DNA from: Rarobacter faecitabidus
Lineage (GTDB): Bacteria > Actinomycetota > Actinomycetes > Actinomycetales > Cellulomonadaceae
Direction: 5' to 3'
Assembly: GCF_006716265.1 (NCBI RefSeq)
Contig: NZ_VFOS01000001.1
Coordinates: 1,674,001-1,738,000 of the forward strand
Length of the DNA stretch: 64,000 nucleotides
Shown here: piece by piece, positions 27,607-36,568 of the stretch
Layout of the letters: every line of letters starts with the position of its first letter
Position numbering within the stretch: the first letter of the stretch is position 1
Position numbers and translations under genes: made by a program
The notes under the pieces: generated by a model
Told to the model about the DNA's origin: nothing
The model's input: only the letters and a program-made list of their open reading frames with translations
Databases searched by the model: none

Positions 27607-28761
27607 ATGACAGTTGTCGGCCCCGACGAGGCTTCCATTCGCAACGCCCTCGGCGGCGTGAATGACCCCGAACTCGGGCGGCCCATCACCGAGTTGGGCA
27701 TGGTCCAGCGGGTGGAAATCAAGGACGAGGCCTCCGACGCTGGCGCCACCGTCACAGTCGGGGTGAACCTGACGACCGCTGCCTGCCCGTTACGCACCGA
27801 GTTGTCCAAATCCGTACGCGAGGCCGTCCTCGCCGTGCCCGCAGTGGCTAGCGTCGCGGTCGAGTTCTCGGTGATGAATGCGGCGCAGCGGGCGCAACTC
27901 AAGGCGACTCTTCGCGGCGGCGACGGATCGCCGGTGATCGCTTTCAACGCGCCGGGCAACCTCACGCGCGTGCTCGCCATAGCGTCGGGAAAGGGCGGGG
28001 TGGGCAAGTCGAGCCTGACGGCCAACCTGGCCGCGTCCATGGCGAGCTCGGGCCTTCGCGTCGGGGTCATCGACGCGGATATCCACGGCTTCTCGATTCC
28101 TCGTATGCTCGGCGTCGAGGGGCAGCCCACGCGCGTCGAGGAGATGCTGCTGCCGCCGATGGTGGACGGCATCAAGGTCGTGTCCATCGGGATGTTCACC
28201 CCGGGGGGCCGCGCAGTCGTGTGGCGCGGGCCGATGCTGCATCGGACGCTGGAGCAGTTCCTGGCGGATGTGTTCTGGGGGGATCTCGACGTCTTGCTCC
28301 TCGATCTGCCGCCCGGGACGGGGGACATGGCGATCTCGGTGGCGCAGTTGCTGCCGAACTCGGAACTCGTCATCGTGACCACGCCCCAGCCAGCCGCCGC
28401 AGACGTGGCCGTCCGGGCGGGCGCGCTCGCGACGCAGACGTCCCAGCGCGTGGCGGGCGTGATCGAGAACATGTCGTGGCTGGACGGTCCCGACGGTCAG
28501 CGTATAGAGCTGTTCGGGGCGGGCGGCGGAGAACTCGTCGCCAAGAAACTGCGCGAGACTCTGGAAACCGAGGTGCCCCTCCTGGGCCGGATCCCACTGG
28601 ACGTGGCTTTGCGGGAGGGCTCGGACGAAGGCCGGCCCGTCGTGATCTCCCACCCCGATTCGCCTGCGGCGACCGCGATCACGTCGATCGCCGCTCAACT
28701 CGTGAAGCGGCCGCGCGGTCTCTCAGGGATGTCGCTCGGCATCGCCCCGGTGCGCGCCTAG
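27607..28761 (+). CDS. mrp: Mrp/NBP35-family iron-sulfur carrier ATPase
   Basis: A 384-residue protein with an N-terminal MIP18 (DUF59) domain (about 8-95, LGGVNDPELGRPITELGMV) and a ParA/MinD-like ATPase (about 115-365). Walker A is GKGGVGKSSLTANL, followed by DADIHGFSIPRMLG and LLLDLPPGTGDM. Mrp/ApbC proteins carry Fe-S clusters to apo-proteins. The usual CxxC pair of many Mrp proteins is not visible in the C-terminal half (PDGQRIELFGAGGGELVAK replaces the region), as in other actinobacterial forms. In related genomes it follows DUF1003; here inserted DNA separates them. Confidence 0.93.
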   Translation: MTVVGPDEASIRNALGGVNDPELGRPITELGMVQRVEIKDEASDAGATVTVGVNLTTAACPLRTELSKSVREAVLAVPAVASVAVEFSVMNAAQRAQLKATLRGGDGSPVIAFNAPGNLTRVLAIASGKGGVGKSSLTANLAASMASSGLRVGVIDADIHGFSIPRMLGVEGQPTRVEEMLLPPMVDGIKVVSIGMFTPGGRAVVWRGPMLHRTLEQFLADVFWGDLDVLLLDLPPGTGDMAISVAQLLPNSELVIVTTPQPAAADVAVRAGALATQTSQRVAGVIENMSWLDGPDGQRIELFGAGGGELVAKKLRETLETEVPLLGRIPLDVALREGSDEGRPVVISHPDSPAATAITSIAAQLVKRPRGLSGMSLGIAPVRA

Positions 28762-28896
28762 CTGACTTGTCCGTCGCGCCCCGCGATCACGCGGTTAGAG
28801 CGCGCCGGTAAATTACCGCTGTGTCGCTTCCGAGAAGCGCACTAACCGTCGAGCGAACGGGCGGTCGTCCACCCGCGGAGTCTCGCGAACGCGCCC

Positions 28897-29703
28897 TTAC
28901 AGGTCGTAGTCGACGAGCAGCGGCGCGTGATCCGAGAAGCGCGTGTCGTAGGTGGCCGCCCGGTCGACGACCGCATTGCTCGCGAGTTCAGCGAGTCCGG
29001 GCGTCGCCAACTGATAGTCAATGCGCCAGCCGGCATCGTTGTCGAAGGCCTGTCCGCGCCAGGACCACCAGGTGTATGGACCGGGGCCGGGACCTCCGAG
29101 ACGACGACCCAGGTCTACGAAGCCGATCTCATCGAACCATATGTCCAGGTAGGCACGCTCCTCGGGCAGGAAGCCAGCCGCCTTCAGGTTGCCGCGCCAG
29201 TTCTTGATGTCGACGTTTTGATGCGCGATGTTGATGTCCCCGGCGACGACGACATGCCTGCCCGAGGCCGCGAGTTCGCGCAGCCGTTCCGTGACGCGCT
29301 CAAGGTGCGAATACTTCATATCCATCTTCGGGGTTCCTGCCGTCCCGGAGTGGATATAGGTGGAGATGACCGTGAGTTCATTGCCGTCTGCGGTGGTGAT
29401 GTCCGCCTCGACCCACCGGCCGGTGTCGACGTCAGGCTCAAGTTCCAGCCCCAGGCCGACTCGCGCCTCGTTGATAGGCAGCGCAGTGGCGATGGCCACT
29501 CCCGCCCGCCCTTTGACGCGGCAGGCTTGCTGGACGATCTCCAGTCCGGGAAGGTGCTCCAGGACGAGTTCTTCCGGAGCCCTCACCTCCTGTAGCAGCA
29601 GCACGTCCGGGCGTCGGGCATCTATCCAACGATTCAGGCCGCGCTTGGCTGCGGCACGGATACCGTTCAGGTTGACTGTGGCGATGGTGAGCACGCCGTC
29701 CAT
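28897..29703 (-). CDS. xth: Exodeoxyribonuclease III
   Basis: A 268-residue endonuclease/exonuclease/phosphatase-fold enzyme from ATG 29703 (MDGVLTIATVNLNGIRAA); an ATG 12 codons upstream at 29739 is possible, and neither has a strong ribosome-binding site. Catalytic motifs are TVNLNGIR, LLLQEVRAPE, the STYIHSG block, GDINIAHQNVDIKN, and the terminal TRFSDHAPLLVDYDL. It acts on apurinic sites and 3' ends in base-excision repair. It is convergent with mrp and divergent from the chitinase gene. Confidence 0.93.
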   Translation of the reverse strand: MDGVLTIATVNLNGIRAAAKRGLNRWIDARRPDVLLLQEVRAPEELVLEHLPGLEIVQQACRVKGRAGVAIATALPINEARVGLGLELEPDVDTGRWVEADITTADGNELTVISTYIHSGTAGTPKMDMKYSHLERVTERLRELAASGRHVVVAGDINIAHQNVDIKNWRGNLKAAGFLPEERAYLDIWFDEIGFVDLGRRLGGPGPGPYTWWSWRGQAFDNDAGWRIDYQLATPGLAELASNAVVDRAATYDTRFSDHAPLLVDYDL

Positions 29704-29787
29704 CTTTGCCGCATTTGCTGTTGCGATCAAACTTTGCATGCACGAGAGTTGGAGTCACACGTTCAAGTGGCAGACATTAGTTTTTCG

Positions 29788-29801
29788 TGTGAACATTCAC
29801 A
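29788..29801. promoter_or_regulatory. Palindrome upstream of the chitinase gene
   Basis: TGTGAACATTCACA has perfect 6-base arms around CA. It is 14 bases long like the LacI-type sites near the GH92 and GH3 genes and fits their pattern except for the central CG. It is two bases short of a CRP/GlxR site (TGTGA-N6-TCACA). It lies 66 bases upstream of the chitinase start. Confidence 0.55.
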
Positions 29802-29866
29802 TGTCCCTAGCACCTTCGCGCACACGATCAGAGTAGATCCGGCGCGCCTGCTCGAAAGACTCATCA

Positions 29867-32296
29867 ATGAACGCTTCAGTACAAGTGCGTCGCCGGAACG
29901 CTGGCAACGTTGTCAGGACGGCAGCCGCGTTCTTCGCGGTTGCCGCATTGGGGCTCACCGGCGCAGCCATGACGGTCGCCGCGCCCGCATCCAGCGACTA
30001 CTCGACCTCGGCCGCATGCGCGGCTGAGGCCTGGACCGCCAAGAGCTACACAGGCGGATCCACGGTTACTCACAACGGACACAACTGGAACGCCAAATGG
30101 TGGGCCGAGCCGACGGACGTCCCCGGAAATGGGGACCCGTGGGCAGATCAGGGTTCGTGCGACGGTGGCGGCACAACCGGCCCCGGCGACGGTGGCGGGA
30201 CGACTGGCCCCGGAGACGGTGGCGGGACGACTGGCCCCGGTACCGGCGGAGGTTCAGCCGATTCGGCCATCAATGGGTACCGTCGCGTGGGGTACTTCGC
30301 GCAATGGGGAATCTACGGACGTGACTTCATGCTCAACGACATGGTCGCGAACGGGTCGGTCAACGACCTCACTCACCTCAACTACGCGTTCATCGACGTA
30401 ACGCAGGACGCAACCTGCAAGTCGGTCGACACGTACGCGGACTTCGAGAAGCACTTCACCGCCGCGGAATCGGTCGACGGCGTAGCCGATTCTTGGGAAA
30501 CCGACGACATTGCCGGCAACTTTGGTCAACTGAAGAAGCTGAAGGCATCACATCCGCACCTGCGTGTTGTGCTGTCACTGGGCGGTTGGACATTGTCGAA
30601 GTACTTTTCGACCGCCGTATCCACGGCGGCAAACCGCGAAAAGCTGGTTTCGTCGTGCATCTCGCAGTTTATTGACGGCGATATCAGCGGTAAGGCTGGC
30701 TGGGGTGCAGGCATAATCGATGGCTTTGACATCGACTGGGAATGGCCGGCCGCGCCTGGCAATACCGGAAACGTCATCGACATGGCCAACGACAAAGCGA
30801 ACTTTAAGGCGTTCCTCAAGGAATTCCGTCGGCAACTCGATGCCAAGGGAACAGCGAACGGCGGCAAACACTATCTCCTGTCCGCGTTCCTCCCCGCCGC
30901 CCCTTCGACAATTACCGTCGGCGGCTGGAACGATCCCGAAATCTACAACTATCTCGACTACGGCAACGTCCAGGGATATGACTTCTGGGGCGCTTGGGAT
31001 CTATCGAAGACGGGCCACCAGAGCAATCTGTTTGACGACCCCGCGGACAACCGGCCGGCTGGCGAACGCTACAGCATTGACACCGCGATCAAGACGTACA
31101 CGAACAACGGCGTCAACCCCGCACAACTTGGCGTAGGGCTGGCCCAGTACGCTCGCGGCTGGAAAGGCGCGACATCATCGAACGCATGGCAGGCGGGCGC
31201 CCTGAGCGCGGCTCCTGGCGAGTACGAGGCCGGCGTCAACGATTACGACGTCATCAAGGACGTCGGCCAAGGCTTTTACGACGCATCGATTGGCGCCGCT
31301 TGGCGCTTTGACGCCGCAACGGGTGAGTGGTGGTCGTATGACAACGTTCAGACGATTCAGCAAAAGGCCCAGTACATCGCCGATAACAACTTGGGTGGCG
31401 GAATGTTCTGGGAGTTGGATGGAGATTCGACGAATGTCCTACCCAATGCCCTCGACGTCAAACTCGCAACGCTTCCCGCCGGGCCAATCACTGGTGGCAG
31501 TGACACAGGCGGCGGCGGCAACACCGGCGGCGGCAACACCGGCGGCGGCAACACCGGCGGCGGCAACACCGGCGGCGGCAACACCGGCGGCGGCAACACC
31601 GGCGGCGGCAACACCGGCGGCGGCAACACCGGCGGCGGCAACACCGGCGGTGGCGGCGGAGACGACAACGGCGCAACCGGCGGCGATAGCACTGACGGCG
31701 GCAATGGGCAGAAATCTCCGAGCGTCACCTGGAAAGTCGATGACTACCAGGTCACGGTGAGCGGACTACAAACGACCCATGGGCGCGCAGGCAACGTCAG
31801 CGTGCGCCTCCTCAAGGACGGCAAACCCGGCGCCGGGACCGTGAAGTTCACTTTCGGCAGTACCACCACGTCGCTGAATCTTCACTCGGGTCGCGCGAGT
31901 CTGAAGCTTCCCAAACTGCTCGCGGCAGGACCCACCCCGGTGCGCATCGCCGTCGCCCCAACGGGTGACGCACAGTTCTCCCGCACGGTCATTGTGCGGG
32001 TCAAGAAGGCTACGGCCAAGGCAACGGTCACGGTTCCCCACAAGGGGAATGCAGTCTCGGCCGGGAAGCGACTCTCGGTTCGCCTGCGGTCGACCAAGGG
32101 GGTCAACCTCAAAGGCAAACTGCGGGCCTATTCGGGCAAGGCCAAGGTCGGGTCGGCGAAGGTCCGCAAGCGCGGCGGGAAGTGGATCGCCACCATCCGG
32201 ATCGCGACCAAGGCCAGGCCCGGGAAGGTCACCTTCAAACTGAGCGGCAACAAGAACGTGGCCGCCAAGGTGAAGGGTAAGGTCCGGGTCCGATAG
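29867..32296 (+). CDS. Secreted GH18 chitinase with CBM5/12, repeat linker and basic Ig-like tail
   Basis: An 809-residue exported enzyme. The signal peptide lies in residues 1-42. A CBM5/12-like chitin-binding module follows (about 48-97, AWTAKSYTGGSTVTHNGHNW), then a Gly/Thr linker and the GH18 barrel (about 135-535). The DxxDxDxE motif reads DGFDIDWEW with catalytic Glu292. A second linker of nine NTGGG repeats (about 548-596) leads to a C-terminal region (about 610-809) of Ig-like, strongly basic repeats ending VKGKVRVR. It cleaves chitin internally, outside the cell. ATG 29867 lies 66 bases after a palindrome, and a strong hairpin follows the stop. Confidence 0.94.
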   Translation: MNASVQVRRRNAGNVVRTAAAFFAVAALGLTGAAMTVAAPASSDYSTSAACAAEAWTAKSYTGGSTVTHNGHNWNAKWWAEPTDVPGNGDPWADQGSCDGGGTTGPGDGGGTTGPGDGGGTTGPGTGGGSADSAINGYRRVGYFAQWGIYGRDFMLNDMVANGSVNDLTHLNYAFIDVTQDATCKSVDTYADFEKHFTAAESVDGVADSWETDDIAGNFGQLKKLKASHPHLRVVLSLGGWTLSKYFSTAVSTAANREKLVSSCISQFIDGDISGKAGWGAGIIDGFDIDWEWPAAPGNTGNVIDMANDKANFKAFLKEFRRQLDAKGTANGGKHYLLSAFLPAAPSTITVGGWNDPEIYNYLDYGNVQGYDFWGAWDLSKTGHQSNLFDDPADNRPAGERYSIDTAIKTYTNNGVNPAQLGVGLAQYARGWKGATSSNAWQAGALSAAPGEYEAGVNDYDVIKDVGQGFYDASIGAAWRFDAATGEWWSYDNVQTIQQKAQYIADNNLGGGMFWELDGDSTNVLPNALDVKLATLPAGPITGGSDTGGGGNTGGGNTGGGNTGGGNTGGGNTGGGNTGGGNTGGGNTGGGNTGGGGGDDNGATGGDSTDGGNGQKSPSVTWKVDDYQVTVSGLQTTHGRAGNVSVRLLKDGKPGAGTVKFTFGSTTTSLNLHSGRASLKLPKLLAAGPTPVRIAVAPTGDAQFSRTVIVRVKKATAKATVTVPHKGNAVSAGKRLSVRLRSTKGVNLKGKLRAYSGKAKVGSAKVRKRGGKWIATIRIATKARPGKVTFKLSGNKNVAAKVKGKVRVR
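31510..31650 (+). repeat. In-frame 15-bp tandem repeat in the chitinase gene
   Basis: GGCGGCGGCAACACC is repeated about nine times with almost no sequence variation, encoding (NTGGG)n in the linker before the C-terminal domain. Identity at the DNA level implies recent expansion and probable length variation between strains. Confidence 0.95.
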
Positions 32297-32321
32297 CGGT
32301 ACCTCCCGGGGCATAAGCGAG

Positions 32322-32359
32322 CGGGGGCCGGTGGTGCGCATTCGCACCACCGGCCCCCG
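32322..32359 (+). terminator. Terminator hairpin after the chitinase gene
   Basis: A perfect 17-bp inverted repeat (32322-32338 and 32343-32359) with a 4-base loop, 25 bases after the chitinase stop. No long T-tract follows. Confidence 0.8.
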
Positions 32360-32525
32360 TAACGTTAGGCTCGCGGAATCGTTCGCGGACTTTTCGTGCG
32401 CTTGCCGCTTCTTGGACCGCAGCAAGCGACGGCGATCGCCGCTGACGATGCGACGCTAAGCCAACTACGACAGTTCTCCGAGAGTTGCGGAGAAATCGTC
32501 CGCGAAACCCGCCGGGGAGGGCGAC

Positions 32526-33407
32526 CTACGCACCGAAACGCTCGGCAGCCTCCACGACATTGACCAGCAGCATCGCCCGCGTCATAGGGCCGACGCCGCC
32601 CGGGTTCGGCGAAAGCCAGCCAGCGATCTGCGCGGCAGCGGGCTCGACGTCGCCCACCACCTTGGCCTTGCCGGTTTCCGGATCCTCCACGCGGCTCACG
32701 CCCACGTCCAGGACAACGGCGCCGGGCTTGACGTCGGCCGCCTTGACGATGCCGGGGACACCCGCCGCGGCGACGATGACATCCGCCTCGCGCAGGAGAG
32801 CCGGCAGATCGGTGGTGCCTGTGTGCGTGAGCGTGACCGTCGCGTTGATCTCCTTGCGGGTCAGCAGCAAGCCGATCGAACGCCCCACCGTCACGCCGCG
32901 GCCCATCACCACGACGTGCTTACCCGCCCAGGAGATGCCGTGACGCTCCACGAGTTCGACGATCCCAGCCGGAGTGCACGGCAGCGACGACTCGATCTCG
33001 CCCGACGCCCGCAGTACGAGCCGCCCCAGGTTCGTCGGGTGCAGCCCGTCGGCGTCCTTGGCCGGATCGATCAGTTCGAGCACCCGGTTGGTGTCGATCC
33101 CCTTGGGCAGGGGCAGCTGAACGATGTAACCCGTGCAACTGGGATCGTCGTTGAGGCGCGCAACGGCGGCCTCAATCTCCTCCTGCGTGGCACTCGCGGG
33201 CAGATCCTCGCGAATCGACTCGATGCCGATCTCTGCGCAGTCGCGGTGCTTGCCCGCGACGTACCACTGGCTACCCGGGTCCTCGCCGACCAGCAGCGTG
33301 CCAAGGCCAGGGGTGATGCCCCGCGCCTTGAGGCCGCTGACGCGCTGCGCGAGCTCGGCCTTGATCGCCGTCGCGGTCGCCTTGCCGTCCAGAATCTGTG
33401 CGGACAT
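32526..33407 (-). CDS. folD: Bifunctional methylenetetrahydrofolate dehydrogenase/cyclohydrolase
   Basis: A 293-residue FolD. Visible motifs are [16 protein letters not shown] (catalytic Lys in the YxxxK arrangement), the PLPKGID loop, [15 protein letters not shown], and the NADP-binding [20 protein letters not shown]. It interconverts 5,10-methylene-THF and 10-formyl-THF, feeding purine synthesis. It starts 15 bases after the glyA stop, so glyA-folD is an operon controlled by the ZTP riboswitch upstream of glyA. Confidence 0.97.
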   Translation of the reverse strand: MSAQILDGKATATAIKAELAQRVSGLKARGITPGLGTLLVGEDPGSQWYVAGKHRDCAEIGIESIREDLPASATQEEIEAAVARLNDDPSCTGYIVQLPLPKGIDTNRVLELIDPAKDADGLHPTNLGRLVLRASGEIESSLPCTPAGIVELVERHGISWAGKHVVVMGRGVTVGRSIGLLLTRKEINATVTLTHTGTTDLPALLREADVIVAAAGVPGIVKAADVKPGAVVLDVGVSRVEDPETGKAKVVGDVEPAAAQIAGWLSPNPGGVGPMTRAMLLVNVVEAAERFGA

Positions 33408-33422
33408 CGGTCCCCCTCGGGC

Positions 33423-34721
33423 TCAGTACTGCTGCAGGTCGGGGTACAGCGGGAACTTGTCCGACAGCGCCTCCGTGCGCGCACGCAGCGCGGCGATGTC
33501 GGCGTTCTCGCCAGCGCTCAGGGCGATCGCGATGATGTCGGCGACCTCGGTGAACTCCTCGGCACCGAAACCGCGCGTGGCAAGGGCCGACGTGCCGATC
33601 CGAAGGCCGGAGGTGACCATCGGGGAGCGCGGGTCGTTCGGGACCGCGTTGCGGTTCACGGTGATGCCGACCTCGTGCAGCAGGTCCTCGGCCTGCTTGC
33701 CATCGATAGCGGCGTCCCGCAGGTCGACCAGGACGAGGTGCACGTCCGTACCCCCCGATCGCACGGCGACCCCAGCATCGGCGACATCCGCCTGGACGAG
33801 TCGCTCGGCGACGATCTTGGCACCATCGAGCGTGCGCTGCTGGCGGTCGCGGAATTCGTCGGTGGCCGCGAGCTTGAACGCCACGGCCTTGGCCGCGACC
33901 ACGTGCATGAGCGGACCGCCCTGCTGGCCCGGGAACACCGCCGAGTTGATCTTCTTGGCCAGGTCCGCGTCATTGGTCAGGATGAAGCCGGAGCGCGGGC
34001 CGCCCAGCGTCTTGTGCGCGGTCGAGGATACGACGTGGGCGTGCGGCACCGGGCTCGGGTGCAGGCCGGCCGCAACGAGTCCCGCGAAGTGGGCCATGTC
34101 GACCCAGAGGTAGGCGCCGACCTCGTCCGCGATCTCACGGAACTTGGCGAAGTCGATCTGGCGCGGGTAGGCGGACCAACCGGCGATGATCACCTTGGGT
34201 TTGTGCTCGAGCGCGAGGCGGCGGACCTCGTCCATGTCGATGAGCGAGGTCTCCGGGTCGACGCCGTAGGCGACGATGTCGTATAGGCGGCCCGAGAAGT
34301 TGATCTTCATCCCGTGCGTCAGGTGGCCGCCCTGATCGAGAGCGAGGCCCAGCAGGGTGTCGCCCGGGCGAGCGATGGCGTGCAGCACCGAGGCGTTGGC
34401 CGTGGCGCCGGAGTGGGGCTGGACGTTCGCGAACTGAGCGCCGAACAGCGACTTCGCGCGTTCGATCGCGAGGTCCTCGGCGATGTCCACCTGCTCGCAG
34501 CCGCCGTAGTAGCGTCGGCCCGGGTAGCCCTCGGCGTACTTGTTCGTCAGGACGGAGCCCTGGGCCTGCAGCACGGCGCGGGGGACGAAGTTCTCCGACG
34601 CGATCATTTCCAGGGTGCCGCGCTGGCGGCCGAGTTCGCCGTCCAGGACGGCCGCGATCTCGGGGTCGAGGTCCGCGATGTTCTCGTTCAGGACGCGGGC
34701 AGAGTCATTGTTAGCGCTCAC
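33423..34721 (-). CDS. glyA: Serine hydroxymethyltransferase
   Basis: A 432-residue PLP enzyme from GTG 34721 ([10 protein letters not shown]) with GAGGAGATATC directly upstream; an ATG five codons earlier is less likely because it precedes this site. Features are [43 protein letters not shown] and the Schiff-base lysine in [13 protein letters not shown]. It converts serine and THF to glycine and methylene-THF. First gene of glyA-folD; its leader holds a ZTP riboswitch, linking expression to purine-intermediate levels. Confidence 0.97.
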   Translation of the reverse strand: MSANNDSARVLNENIADLDPEIAAVLDGELGRQRGTLEMIASENFVPRAVLQAQGSVLTNKYAEGYPGRRYYGGCEQVDIAEDLAIERAKSLFGAQFANVQPHSGATANASVLHAIARPGDTLLGLALDQGGHLTHGMKINFSGRLYDIVAYGVDPETSLIDMDEVRRLALEHKPKVIIAGWSAYPRQIDFAKFREIADEVGAYLWVDMAHFAGLVAAGLHPSPVPHAHVVSSTAHKTLGGPRSGFILTNDADLAKKINSAVFPGQQGGPLMHVVAAKAVAFKLAATDEFRDRQQRTLDGAKIVAERLVQADVADAGVAVRSGGTDVHLVLVDLRDAAIDGKQAEDLLHEVGITVNRNAVPNDPRSPMVTSGLRIGTSALATRGFGAEEFTEVADIIAIALSAGENADIAALRARTEALSDKFPLYPDLQQY

Positions 34722-34789
34722 GATATCTCCTCGCATTAGTCTTCTCGTGGGAAACCACGGTCATGAGACGGGTTGGTCTGACACGTAAC

Positions 34790-34877
34790 CGTTGGCCCAG
34801 GCGAACGACCTACGATTGACACTTGCGAAGTCGCTCCCCGGTGGTGATCCACCTCATGCGCCAGTTGCGACCGTTAA
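34790..34877 (-). ncRNA. ZTP (pfl) riboswitch in the glyA-folD leader
   Basis: Read on the minus strand from 34877, the leader contains the pfl hallmarks in order: GGTCGCAACTGGCG, then GGTGGATCACCACCGGGGAG, and after a variable loop CGCCTGGGCC near 34800. These match the conserved ACUGGCG, the ACCACnGGGGAG-type junction and the CGCCUGGGCA pseudoknot arm of ZMP/ZTP riboswitches. It lies about 70 bases before the glyA start. The class senses ZTP/ZMP, which accumulate when 10-formyl-THF is short, and typically controls glyA, folD and purH. Confidence 0.87.
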
Positions 34878-34905
34878 CAATGCTACGACAGATGGCGGGC
34901 CGCGG

Positions 34906-35415
34906 TCAGTCCTTGCCCTGGGCGGCGAGAATCTTACGCAGGTACGCGTAGGTCAGCTTGCCCGTGGTGGCGTCGTGCTGATCCTCGTAGGCGTGATCGG
35001 GGTCGAGGTCCGCGATGTTCTCCTTCGAGTCCTTGCCGGTGAACACCCAGATCTCCGTGGTCTGCTCGGGCAGGTGGGGCAGGATCGCGAACATCAGTTG
35101 CGTACCAACACCTCGTCCTTGCTGGTCCGGAGCCACTGCCAGGCGGCCGAGCGTGGCCTTGTCGCCCTCGAACTCGACGCGCACAGAGCCCACGAGGCGG
35201 TGCCCCAGCCAAGCCCCGAGCGTCACGACGTCGGTCCGCGCGAGGTCGGCGCGCAACTCGTCCAAAGTCTGCGTGAGCGGCGGGATGTTCGGATCCCCGT
35301 ATGCCTGCGCCTCCGTCACGAAGGCGGCGCGGCGCAGGGTGAGTAGTTCACCCGCCTGGGCAACCTCAACGGGTTCAATGTTGATCTCGACCGACTCGAC
35401 TCTGGGTTCGCTCAT
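34906..35415 (-). CDS. GNAT-family N-acetyltransferase
   Basis: A 169-residue acetyltransferase. The acetyl-CoA-binding motif A is GRLAVAPDQQGRGVGTQLM (about 91-109), with VGSVRVEFEGD as the preceding strand. The C-terminal strand region ends KLTYAYLRKIL. The substrate is not predictable. It is upstream of glyA in the same direction but separated by 184 bases containing the riboswitch, and is divergent from purU. Confidence 0.88.
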   Translation of the reverse strand: MSEPRVESVEINIEPVEVAQAGELLTLRRAAFVTEAQAYGDPNIPPLTQTLDELRADLARTDVVTLGAWLGHRLVGSVRVEFEGDKATLGRLAVAPDQQGRGVGTQLMFAILPHLPEQTTEIWVFTGKDSKENIADLDPDHAYEDQHDATTGKLTYAYLRKILAAQGKD

Positions 35416-35522
35416 GGATATATCGTCGCATCATCACGGGCATGGATGCATCTATGACGTCCGCGAGGCAACCAGCGCGCGGCCGCCTAGGACCGGCAAC
35501 GCCGGGCGGCTAACCTTGTCTT

Positions 35523-36392
35523 GTGCCTACGCCAACCAAAGAGCCGACCAAAGACAAGTGGGTCCTCACGCTTTCCTGCCCCGACCGACCCGGAATCGTG
35601 CACGCCGTCACGGGGGTCCTCGCGGCCAGTGGCGGCAACATTACGGAGTCGCAGCAGTTTGGCGATCCCCTCACCAACACCTTCTTCATGCGCGTTGAGG
35701 TGGAGAGCGACTCGGATGCGAACCTGATCGCCACTTCCCTGACGCCCGTGGCCGATGAATTCGAGCTGTCCTGGCGACTCGACGCAGCGGATCGGCGCGT
35801 GCGCACGATCATCATGGTCTCGAAGGCCGCCCACTGCCTCAACGATCTGTTGTTCCGCCAGCGCGCGGGCGATCTGCCAATCGATGTCGCGGCCATCGTC
35901 TCGAACCACACGGATCTACGTGCGCTCGCCGAGTTCTACGACATCCCGTTCATTCACATTCCAGTGTCAGCGGATACAAAGGACGAGGCCGAACGCAAAC
36001 TCGTGGAACTCGTGAACGCTCTCGACGTCGAACTCGTGGTGCTGGCCCGCTACATGCAGATCCTGTCGGACGAACTATGCGCCGAGCTCAGGGGCCGCGT
36101 GATCAACATCCATCACTCATTCCTGCCCAGTTTCAAGGGCGCCCGCCCGTACCACCAGGCGCATCAACGCGGCGTCAAACTGATCGGCGCGACATCCCAC
36201 TACGTGACCGGCGATCTGGACGAGGGCCCCATCATCGAACAGGACGTCGAACGCGTCGACCATTCGCGTACCGCGGATCAACTCGTGGCGCTCGGCCAGG
36301 ATGTCGAGCGCCGGGTGCTAGCCCGCGCGGTGCGCTGGCATGCGGAGCACCGCGTGCTCCTGAACGGCCGTAGCACCGTAGTGTTCCGCTGA
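35523..36392 (+). CDS. purU: Formyltetrahydrofolate deformylase
   Basis: A 289-residue PurU from GTG 35523. An N-terminal ACT domain (about 10-90, LTLSCPDRPGIVHAVTGVLA) precedes the formyl-transferase-like domain (about 95-285) with YMQILS, the catalytic region INIHHSFLPSFKGARPYHQA and GATSHYVTGDLDEGPIIEQD. It hydrolyses 10-formyl-THF to formate and THF, balancing one-carbon pools and supplying formate. It stands alone, divergent from the GNAT gene. Confidence 0.95.
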   Translation: MPTPTKEPTKDKWVLTLSCPDRPGIVHAVTGVLAASGGNITESQQFGDPLTNTFFMRVEVESDSDANLIATSLTPVADEFELSWRLDAADRRVRTIIMVSKAAHCLNDLLFRQRAGDLPIDVAAIVSNHTDLRALAEFYDIPFIHIPVSADTKDEAERKLVELVNALDVELVVLARYMQILSDELCAELRGRVINIHHSFLPSFKGARPYHQAHQRGVKLIGATSHYVTGDLDEGPIIEQDVERVDHSRTADQLVALGQDVERRVLARAVRWHAEHRVLLNGRSTVVFR

Positions 36393-36568
36393 CCGTCGAG
36401 AAGTCGCGTGGATCGCTCAGGTAGCGCCCTTACCCGGCCGATAGTGACAGTGATAGCATCATTGCGCTGGAAGCCTGGGAAATCGCCAGCGGATTGGGTT
36501 CATGACCCGTGGAGGCAACGATGCGTCCACGAGCGGAACCACGGAGCCACACACATCGGAGGTCAGGC

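Noticed and set aside
29760-29866. A DasR-type site before the chitinase gene
   Set aside because: Only a weak half-like string (AGTGGCAGACA) is present, without the symmetric TGGTCTAGACCA core.
31510-31650. Regular repeats suggesting a CRISPR array
   Set aside because: The period is 15 bp with no spacers and the repeats are in frame, coding for NTGGG units of the chitinase linker.
34670-35010. The peptide ENIADLDP occurs in both GlyA and the neighbouring GNAT protein
   Set aside because: The flanking sequences are unrelated and the proteins have different folds; this looks like chance rather than duplication.
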